64,000 bases of DNA from JACPRL01 sp035573715. Its GTDB lineage: Bacteria; Acidobacteriota; Terriglobia; Acidiferrales; 2-02-FULL-67-57. The position numbers and the translations under genes are program-made. The notes under the pieces are model-generated. The model was not told the DNA's origin, ran no database searches, and worked only from the letters and a program-made list of their open reading frames with translations. The stretch spans positions 62,001 to 126,000 of the forward strand of contig DATLZZ010000025.1 of NCBI GenBank assembly GCA_035573715.1, read 5' to 3'. This document shows, piece after piece, positions 58,348 to 64,000 of this stretch (position 1 is the first letter of the stretch; every line of letters begins with the position of its first letter).

Positions 58348-60306
58348 GTGAGGAGTAACTGGGCACGGTCGGCTTTGACGGTGTGGCTGGCAGGACTCTT
58401 GCTGGCTCCCCCTTCCAACGCCCTGCGGGCTTCGGCGGGCAGGCCCTCCGCAAACGGTTCCACCATTGTCATCCCTGATACGAGACTGGGCGATGAGGAG
58501 AGAATCGTCCACCTGCTGAACCGCATCGGGTACGGGCCGCGGCCAGGTGATGTCGAGCGGGTGAAGCGAATCGGCATTGCGGCCTACATCGAGCAGCAGC
58601 TCAACCCTGAGAGCATCGTGGACGAGGGCGTCGACCAGCGCCTGGCCGGCTTCGAAACGCTCAGGATGAAGCCGCAGCAGCTTCTCGCCGCCTTTCCGCC
58701 GCCGCAACTCCTGCGCCAGATTGACCGTCGCCTCGGGGCGCGCCAGGGGATGGACCCTGAGGCGATGGACCAAGCCTTCCCGGAACTGCAACGGCAGCGC
58801 GAACGCCAGAACCGCAACCAAGCCCCGGAGGAGCGCGAGGCCCGGCGGCGCGCTGGGCTCACACGCGAGCAGCGGATGCAGGAAGCGATGAATGGCCCGC
58901 AGCGCATCGTGCTCGAGCTCTCCCAGGCCAAAATTCTCCGCGCGGCCTACAGCGAGCGCCAGCTTCAGGAAGTGATGACCGACTTCTGGTTCAACCACTT
59001 TAACGTCTTCATCGGCAAGGGCGCCGACCGTTGGCTGACGACCAGCTACGAGCAGGAAGCCATCCGGCCGAACGCGCTGGGCAAATTCCGCGACCTGCTG
59101 GGCGCCACCGCGCGCCATCCGGCGATGCTGTTTTATCTCGACAACTGGCTGAGCTCCGACCCCAAGGCCGACTTCGACGAGCGCGACCTGCGCCGCCGCT
59201 ACCTGGGTCAGATGCAGCAGCAGGGGATGCGGCCTGGCGGCCTGATGCGCGACATGTTGGTTCGTCGTGGCTTCAGCCAGGACCAGATTGAACGCTACTT
59301 CGAGCGACAGCGGCTGGCGATGAACGATGAGGATCCCTTCAATGCCCGCGGGATGGGCCGCGGCGGCCCGCAGGCCAACACCCGGCGGCCGCAACAGCAA
59401 CAGCAGGGGCGCCGCCGTGGGCTGAATGAAAACTACGCCCGCGAGTTGCTGGAGTTGCACACTCTGGGCGTGGATGGCGGCTACACCCAGCAGGACATCA
59501 TCGAAGTGGCGCGCTGCTTCACCGGCTGGACGCTGACGCCGCTGCCCATGGGCCAGCAGTTCATCTATGTGGACGAGCTGCACGACCAGGGCACCAAAAC
59601 CGTGCTTGGCCAAACCATCCGGAATGGCGGGCAGCGCGATGCCGAGCGCGTGCTCGACATCATTGCCCGCCATCCCTCGACCGCGCGCTTTGTCTCCGCC
59701 AAGCTGGCGCGGCGCTTCGTCAGCGACAACCCGCCCGCCTCGCTGGTGGACAAGATGGCCAGGACGTTCACCGATACCGATGGCGACATTCGCGCCGTAC
59801 TGCGGACGATGTTCAGCTCGGAGGAGTTCTGGTCGCCGGAAGCAGTGAACGCCAAGGTGAAAACGCCGTTCGAGTTCGTCGTCAGCGCCGTGCGCGCCAC
59901 CGACGCCGAGGTGGCCTCGCTGCCGCCTGGCCTGGTGGTGGCGATGCGGGAGCTCGGCCAGCCGCTCTACGGCGCGCAGCCTCCCACCGGCTACAAAGAC
60001 ACCGCCGATGCCTGGGTCTCGACCGGAGCCCTGCTCAACCGGATGAAAGTGGCGATGGGACTGGCGTCAAACCGCCTGCCCGGCGTGCAAGTCGAGCTGC
60101 CGCGGGGAGCGGCACAGGACTCGAGCGAGCTTGTGGCGCAGTTGGGCCAACAGCTCCTGAGTCGGCCATTGCCAGAGACGACGCGCAAAGCCCTTGAGGC
60201 CGAGTTGGCCCGGGCGGCGGGCGAAGCACAGACCGTGAGCATCGAGGGACTCACGCGGCTGGCGATGGGGTGGCTGCTGGCCTCGCCCGACTTCCAGCGG
60301 CGGTAG
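58348..60306 (+). CDS. DUF1800 domain protein, exported
   Basis: A 652-residue exported protein from GTG 58348 after GGAGA, with a signal peptide (SALTVWLAGLLLAPPSNAL). The DUF1800 body includes EERIVHLLNRIGYGPRPGDV near the N-terminus, LQEVMTDFWFNHFNVFIGKG, NENYARELLELHTLGVDGGY, EVARCFTGWTLTP and FVSAKLARRFVSDNPP. A Gln/Arg-rich low-complexity linker (about 350-362) interrupts it. The pair DUF1800-DUF1501 is very common in Acidobacteria, Planctomycetes and others, as exported proteins of unknown function. The DUF1501 gene follows after nine bases. Confidence 0.93.
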   Translation: MRSNWARSALTVWLAGLLLAPPSNALRASAGRPSANGSTIVIPDTRLGDEERIVHLLNRIGYGPRPGDVERVKRIGIAAYIEQQLNPESIVDEGVDQRLAGFETLRMKPQQLLAAFPPPQLLRQIDRRLGARQGMDPEAMDQAFPELQRQRERQNRNQAPEEREARRRAGLTREQRMQEAMNGPQRIVLELSQAKILRAAYSERQLQEVMTDFWFNHFNVFIGKGADRWLTTSYEQEAIRPNALGKFRDLLGATARHPAMLFYLDNWLSSDPKADFDERDLRRRYLGQMQQQGMRPGGLMRDMLVRRGFSQDQIERYFERQRLAMNDEDPFNARGMGRGGPQANTRRPQQQQQGRRRGLNENYARELLELHTLGVDGGYTQQDIIEVARCFTGWTLTPLPMGQQFIYVDELHDQGTKTVLGQTIRNGGQRDAERVLDIIARHPSTARFVSAKLARRFVSDNPPASLVDKMARTFTDTDGDIRAVLRTMFSSEEFWSPEAVNAKVKTPFEFVVSAVRATDAEVASLPPGLVVAMRELGQPLYGAQPPTGYKDTADAWVSTGALLNRMKVAMGLASNRLPGVQVELPRGAAQDSSELVAQLGQQLLSRPLPETTRKALEAELARAAGEAQTVSIEGLTRLAMGWLLASPDFQRR

Positions 60307-60315
60307 GAGGAAGCG

Positions 60316-61566
60316 ATGCGGTTCACTCGACGGTTTTTCTTGAAGTCGAGCGGGATTGCGCTCGTTGGGCTGAGCCCGGTGCCGAGCTTCCTGGCGCGCG
60401 CCGCCGCCGCTTCTTCCGGCCGGGGCAAGATTCTCATCGTCATCTTCCAGCGCGGCGCCGCCGACGGATTGAACATCGTCATCCCGCACGGGGAGAAGGA
60501 TTACTACTCGCTGCGCCCGACCATTGCCATCCCGCGCCCGAAGAAGGGCGACGAGCAGGCCGCCATTGACCTCGACGGGCATTTCGGCCTGCACCCGGTG
60601 TTGCAACCGTTTAAGCAGCTTTACGACGAGAAACTACTGGCGGTGGTGCACGCCGCCGGCTCGCCCGATTCCACTCGCTCGCACTTCGACGCCCAGGACT
60701 TCATGGAGTCGGGCACGCCGGGCTTGAAGAGCACGCAGGACGGCTGGCTCAACCGCTATTTGCAATCGGCGCCGATCGAGAAGCCCTCGGCTTTCCGCGG
60801 CGTTTCACTGACTTCGCAGTTACCGCGCATCCTCCAAGGCCGCGCCCCGGCGCTGGCGGTGCCCAACGTCAGCCGGTTCGGCATCGAGGCCGGGCGCTAC
60901 ACCGACACGATTGAAGACGGGCTGGCCTCTCTCTACGCCGCGTCCGGCGACAACCTGCTGGCGCCGACCGCGAAAGAAACGTTCGAGGCGGTGGAGCGGC
61001 TGCGTCGCGTTAACCCGGCGCAATACCGCCCGGCGGCCGGCGTCGAGTACCCGCAGGGGCCGTTCGGGCAGACGATGCTCCAGGTGGCGCAGCTCATCCA
61101 GTCGAACCTCGGCATCGAAATCGTTTTCGCTGAAGTCGGCGGCTGGGACCACCACGTCAACGAAGGCGGCTCTCAAGGCCAGCTTGCCAACCTGCTGCGG
61201 CAGTTCGGCGGCGGGATTGCCGCCCTCACGCGCGACCTCGGCGACCGCATGCAGGACGTGGTCATCGTCACGCTGTCCGAGTTCGGCCGCACCGTCGCCG
61301 AGAACGGCAATCGCGGCACCGACCACGGCCACGCCAACGCCATCTTCGTTGTCGGAGGCCCGGTGGCCGGCGGCAAAGTTTACGGCCAGTGGCCGGGGCT
61401 GGACCGCGACCAGCTTTTCGAAGGCCGCGACCTCGCGCTCACCACCGACTTCCGCGATGTGCTGGCCGAAGTGATTGTCCACCACCTCGGCGCCACCGAC
61501 CTCAAGTCGGTTTTCCCCCGCTACGACGCCCGTCCCGACAAATTCCGCCGCTTCCTGCGCGGCTAG
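60316..61566 (+). CDS. DUF1501 domain protein, Tat-exported
   Basis: A 416-residue protein with a Tat-like signal, TRRFFLKSSGIALVGLSP. The DUF1501 body has ILIVIFQRGAADGLNIVIPH, the metal-like HFDAQDFMESG, EVGGWDHHVNEGG and VIVTLSEFGRTVAENGNRGTDH, a layout related to alkaline-phosphatase/sulfatase-type hydrolases. The metal-binding Asp and His suggest a hydrolase, but no substrate is known. It is coupled to DUF1800; the two probably act together outside the cytoplasm. Confidence 0.93.
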   Translation: MRFTRRFFLKSSGIALVGLSPVPSFLARAAAASSGRGKILIVIFQRGAADGLNIVIPHGEKDYYSLRPTIAIPRPKKGDEQAAIDLDGHFGLHPVLQPFKQLYDEKLLAVVHAAGSPDSTRSHFDAQDFMESGTPGLKSTQDGWLNRYLQSAPIEKPSAFRGVSLTSQLPRILQGRAPALAVPNVSRFGIEAGRYTDTIEDGLASLYAASGDNLLAPTAKETFEAVERLRRVNPAQYRPAAGVEYPQGPFGQTMLQVAQLIQSNLGIEIVFAEVGGWDHHVNEGGSQGQLANLLRQFGGGIAALTRDLGDRMQDVVIVTLSEFGRTVAENGNRGTDHGHANAIFVVGGPVAGGKVYGQWPGLDRDQLFEGRDLALTTDFRDVLAEVIVHHLGATDLKSVFPRYDARPDKFRRFLRG

Positions 61567-61609
61567 CCAACACCAACGCTGCAACCGTGCTCGGATGCGA
61601 GACGCTTTT

Positions 61610-61675
61610 GTGTTGACACAACTGTTCCATGTTCTCAACACTTGTGCCAACCAGGCACTCCTGAATGGTACAAGT
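61610..61675. repeat. Cluster of inverted and direct repeats after DUF1501
   Basis: GTGTTGA (61610-61616) and TCAACAC (61635-61641) are exact inverted copies. ACTTGTGCC (61640-61648) and GGTACAAGT (61667-61675) are inverted with one mismatch, and ACTTGT recurs downstream. These AT-richer repeats occupy the first part of a 552-base gap with no gene. They could be operators or decayed DNA. Confidence 0.3.
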
Positions 61676-61779
61676 AACCCATAGAACTCTTGTCCCACTT
61701 GTGGTTGTTTTCAGAGTCCTTGCCTTGGTGTCGGCATATTTTATCTGCGCGGAAGAAGCGGCCACGCCTCCGCAAGCGC

Positions 61780-61808
61780 TTGACAAAGGCCTAGTTTTCG
61801 CTTATAGT
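61780..61808 (+). promoter_or_regulatory. Strong promoter without an obvious gene
   Basis: A perfect TTGACA (61780-61785), a 17-base spacer and TATAGT (61803-61808) lie 311 bases upstream of rplU. Transcription from about 61815 would produce a leader of more than 250 bases, or a separate small RNA. The first 45 bases contain a 14-codon ATG frame (61823-61867) without a Shine-Dalgarno, and AATGC/GCATT and CCGG/CCGG stems. No known riboswitch is matched in full. Confidence 0.6.
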
Positions 61809-62057
61809 TCGCCTGCAAGAAAATGGTGACCGGTGAAATGCAAAGCCGGACATCAGCAAGGCATTGAATAGTTTCGTAGCCGCCAGGGAAATCCAGTGAA
61901 AGATACACACCGGGAAATATGGAAAAGCGACTAGTTTCAGCGGGCAAGGTGTTTTCTTTCAGAAGGATGCGGCGGGTGGAATCGCCGATACCCCCTCCCC
62001 CCTCCGCCCTACATGTCGGCACTAGCTTTGCCCGGGTCAATCGGAGGTTCGCAGGCG

Positions 62058-62087
62058 TTGACGGTTTCGGAGAGATACTCGTATAAT
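62058..62087 (+). promoter_or_regulatory. Predicted promoter of rplU-rpmA-obg
   Basis: TTGACG (62058-62063), an 18-base spacer and a perfect TATAAT (62082-62087) lie 32 bases upstream of the rplU ATG, which has a GGAGAGG site. Together with the upstream promoter at 61780 the ribosomal genes probably have two starts. Confidence 0.75.
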
Positions 62088-62118
62088 AAGATTTCGGTTT
62101 CGACCCCACGGAGAGGAT

Positions 62119-62436
62119 ATGTACGCAGTCATCCGCAGTGGCGGAAAGCAGTACCGTGTCAGCGAGGGCGACGTTGTGCGCCTGGAGCGCCTTGACGGCA
62201 AGGTGGGCAAGAAGGTCAGCTTCGACGTTCTGGCCCTCGGCGACAACGGCGACTTGCAGGCGGGCACGCCCACGCTCAAGGCCAAGGTCGCCGGTACCAT
62301 CGTCGACCAGGGCAAGGGCGAGCGCGTCCACGTCTTCAAGTTCAAGAAGAATTCTCAGTATCGAATCCACCGCGGCCACCGCCAGCCGTTTACCGCGGTG
62401 AAGATTACCGAGATCAGCGCCAAGGAAGTGGAGTAA
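62119..62436 (+). CDS. rplU: 50S ribosomal protein L21
   Basis: A 105-residue protein, full length for L21, which binds 23S rRNA. It shows the N-terminal MYAVIRSGGKQYRVSEGDVV, then GKVGKKVSFDVLAL and the signature KVHVFKFKKNSQYRIHRGHR-like segment (here VHVFKFKKNSQYRIHRGHRQ). It is the first gene of the conserved rplU-rpmA-obg cluster, six bases before rpmA. Confidence 0.98.
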   Translation: MYAVIRSGGKQYRVSEGDVVRLERLDGKVGKKVSFDVLALGDNGDLQAGTPTLKAKVAGTIVDQGKGERVHVFKFKKNSQYRIHRGHRQPFTAVKITEISAKEVE

Positions 62437-62442
62437 CCGGCT

Positions 62443-62757
62443 ATGGCACACAAGAAGGGCCAGGGCAGCTCAACCAACGGGCGCGACAGCCACGGCCAAC
62501 GGCTGGGCGTGAAGCGCTTCGAGGGCCAGTGGGTTCACGCCGGCTCCATCCTGGTGCGGCAGCGCGGCACGCCGCTCAAGCCCGGCGCCCATGTGGGTCG
62601 CGGCAAGGACGACACGCTTTTTGCGCTGGTCAACGGCACTGTGCTTTTCGAAGACAAAGGCCGCCTGGGCCGCTATGTCAGCGTCCGACCGGACAGAGAA
62701 GCTCTCGCCGCGCCGCCGAAGCAGGCGAGCGAAGCTGCGGCTGCCAGCGCCGACTGA
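62443..62757 (+). CDS. rpmA: 50S ribosomal protein L27
   Basis: A 104-residue protein near the peptidyl transferase centre. MAHKKGQGSSTNGRDSHGQR is the mature-type N-terminus without the cleaved leader found in Firmicutes. FEGQWVHAGSILVRQRGT and HVGRGKDDTLFALVNGTV are the standard blocks. A short Ala/Ser-rich tail (about 88-104) is slightly longer than usual. Confidence 0.98.
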   Translation: MAHKKGQGSSTNGRDSHGQRLGVKRFEGQWVHAGSILVRQRGTPLKPGAHVGRGKDDTLFALVNGTVLFEDKGRLGRYVSVRPDREALAAPPKQASEAAAASAD

Positions 62758-62811
62758 TCCCTCCCAAACTTTCCCCTGCGCGGCTTTTCCGCTATTCTTC
62801 TCGCTGAACTC

Positions 62812-63822
62812 ATGTTCATAGACGAAGCGAAGATCGTTGTGAAAGCTGGTGACGGCGGTAGAGGCTGCGTCGCCTTCCGGAGGGAGAAGTACGTCCCCAA
62901 GGGCGGTCCCTCGGGCGGCGATGGGGGCGATGGCGGCAATGTAATTCTGGAAAGCACCGAGCACCTGAACACGCTCCTGCCATTCCGCTACAACCGCGAG
63001 TTCAAAGCCGAGCGCGGTCGCCACGGCGAGGGCTCCAACTGCCACGGCGCCACCGGCGAGGACAGGATCATCCGCGTGCCGGTCGGCACCGTCGTGTTCG
63101 ATGAAGAAAGCGGCGAGAAGCTCTTTGACTTCGACGCGCCTGGGGAAAGGTTTGTGGCCGCCAAGGGCGGAAAGGGCGGTCGCGGCAACGCCCGCTTCGC
63201 TTCGTCGACCAACAGAGCCCCGCGACGCTCCGAGCCGGGCACGCCGGGCGAAGAGCGCCGGCTGCGGCTGGAGCTGAAGCTGCTGGCCGACGTCGGGCTG
63301 GTCGGTTTCCCCAACGCGGGCAAGTCCACGCTGCTCTCCAAGCTTTCCGCGGCGCACCCCAAGATTGCCGACTACCCTTTCAGCACGGTAGAGCCCTGCT
63401 TAGGGGTCGTGGCGGCGGGCGAGGAGGAGAGCTTCGTAATGGCCGACATCCCCGGTCTTATCGAAGGTGCGCATCAGGGCCAGGGTCTGGGCACGCGCTT
63501 TCTAAAGCACATCGAGCGCACGCGGCTGCTGGTTCACCTCATCGATGTCTCGGACACCGGCCGCGAACCGGCGGAGGACTTCCGCGTAGTGCGGAACGAG
63601 CTGGCGCAGTTCAGCGCGGCACTGCTGGAAAAGCCCCTGGTCGTCGTCGCCAACAAGACCGACCAGCCGGGCAGCGCGGAGCGGTTGGAACGTTTGCGGG
63701 CATTCTGCCAGGCTGAAGGGCTGCCGCTGATGGCCATTTCCGCCTTGCGCGGTGACGGTCTCGATAAGCTTCGCTACGAACTGGCAGCGAGACTGCGCAC
63801 GGCGGCGCCCGTTTCCTCTTGA
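62812..63822 (+). CDS. obg: GTPase Obg/CgtA
   Basis: A 336-residue GTPase needed for 50S maturation and stress control. The Gly-rich OBG domain (about 1-158) has AGDGGRGCVAFRREKYVP and KGGKGGRGNARFASSTNRAP. The G domain has GFPNAGKSTLLSKLS (G1), SFVMADIPGLIEGAHQGQGL (G3 region) and VANKTD (G4). It ends soon after the G domain and lacks the C-terminal OCT extension of some members. It follows rpmA by 54 bases. Confidence 0.97.
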   Translation: MFIDEAKIVVKAGDGGRGCVAFRREKYVPKGGPSGGDGGDGGNVILESTEHLNTLLPFRYNREFKAERGRHGEGSNCHGATGEDRIIRVPVGTVVFDEESGEKLFDFDAPGERFVAAKGGKGGRGNARFASSTNRAPRRSEPGTPGEERRLRLELKLLADVGLVGFPNAGKSTLLSKLSAAHPKIADYPFSTVEPCLGVVAAGEEESFVMADIPGLIEGAHQGQGLGTRFLKHIERTRLLVHLIDVSDTGREPAEDFRVVRNELAQFSAALLEKPLVVVANKTDQPGSAERLERLRAFCQAEGLPLMAISALRGDGLDKLRYELAARLRTAAPVSS

Positions 63823-63823
63823 C

Positions 63824-64000
63824 ATGCGAGCGTTGCGCATCGGCATCCTCGGCGGGACGTTTGACCCTGTTCACACTGGGCACCTGGCGGTGGCGCGGGC
63901 CGCGCGGCGACGCTTTCGGCTTGACCTCGTCTACTTCATCCCTTGCGGCCTGCCGCCGCACAAGCCGCGGCGCAAGCTGAGCCCGTTCCTGCATCGCTTC
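63824..64000 (+). CDS. nadD: Nicotinate-nucleotide adenylyltransferase, N-terminal part
   Basis: It runs off the right edge; 59 codons are present from ATG 63824, one base after the obg stop. The start LRIGILGGTFDPVHTGHLAV is the NadD nucleotidyltransferase signature with the T/HxGH motif. VYFIPCGLPPHKPRRKLSP is the substrate-binding strand typical of NadD (P-x-x-x-P-P-H-K) rather than CoaD. NadD makes deamido-NAD in NAD synthesis and commonly follows obg. Confidence 0.93.
   Translation, partial: MRALRIGILGGTFDPVHTGHLAVARAARRRFRLDLVYFIPCGLPPHKPRRKLSPFLHRF

Noticed and set aside
61823..61867. A 14-codon leader ORF after the promoter at 61780
   Set aside because: There is no Shine-Dalgarno, no runs of a regulatory amino acid, and no attenuator after it.
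61836..61870. Resemblance to a cyclic di-GMP riboswitch (GCAAAGCC) or a cobalamin element (GGTGAAAT)
   Set aside because: Only short fragments match. The paired half GGCAAACC and the receptor hairpin of the c-di-GMP class, and the B12 box, are not found.

Overview
This is a 64 kb, gene-dense, high-GC chromosomal window. It carries no phage, insertion sequence or CRISPR array that I can recognise. The gene content suggests an Acidobacteriota-type bacterium, probably known from a metagenome assembly: a futalosine-type menaquinone route (mqnA, mqnC), a secreted DUF1800/DUF1501 pair, many Tat or Sec exported peptidases and hypothetical proteins, and an F-ATPase operon that encodes two b-type stator subunits but not a and c. 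This assignment is inferred from gene content and was not tested by a search.

Layout. 1-4411 (minus): F1Fo ATP synthase operon b, b', delta, alpha, gamma and the first codons of beta, with an unexplained small membrane ORF between alpha and gamma. 4629-8005 (plus): glutaryl-CoA dehydrogenase, an exported DUF711 protein and GlpX. 8160-10297 (plus): a soluble hybrid histidine kinase and a membrane-anchored hypothetical. 15861-10350 (minus): a stress cluster Hsp20, ClpB, two tandem exported paralogues, HtpX and a CDGSH protein, preceded by a strong promoter and a leader that can form two competing hairpins. 16052-24535: QueA, exported and membrane hypotheticals, an M1 aminopeptidase, a phosphoesterase, a protein with a PD-(D/E)XK-like motif and an MBL-fold hydrolase. 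24660-33508 (plus): a complete arginine cluster argR-C-B-D-F-G-H, an N-acetylglutamate synthase-like acetyltransferase, and argJ. Consecutive genes overlap, and ARG-box-like palindromes flank the promoter.

33509-34064 holds no protein gene. It has GC-rich hairpins, a candidate structured RNA, tRNA-Ile(CAU) and tandem palindromes. 34065-41744: two DUF4386 membrane proteins, an M16 protease with an intrinsic terminator, a YdeI-like protein, a Tat-exported M24-like protein, a DUF1326 protein and an EHPK-repeat protein. 41839-45461 (minus): DUF2834, a SpoIIE-type phosphatase and an OmpR-type two-component system. 45732-51304: a carboxypeptidase-regulatory-domain protein, MsrP, a coiled-coil zinc-ribbon protein, an RNase H fused to a DUF104 antitoxin-like domain, and mqnC/mqnA. 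This stretch also carries copies of a palindromic element, three of them lying in frame within coding genes. 51449-58276: dprA, topA, terC, two small minus-strand genes and a XerC-type recombinase. 58348-61566: DUF1800 and DUF1501. 62119-64000: rplU, rpmA, obg and the start of nadD, preceded by 552 bp of non-coding DNA with two good promoters.

The best candidates for undescribed biology are the in-frame palindromic element (one copy forms the RNase H-DUF104 linker), the rod-like RNA beside tRNA-Ile, the switch-like leader of the hsp20-clpB cluster with its two exported paralogues, and the broken small membrane ORF in the ATP synthase operon.
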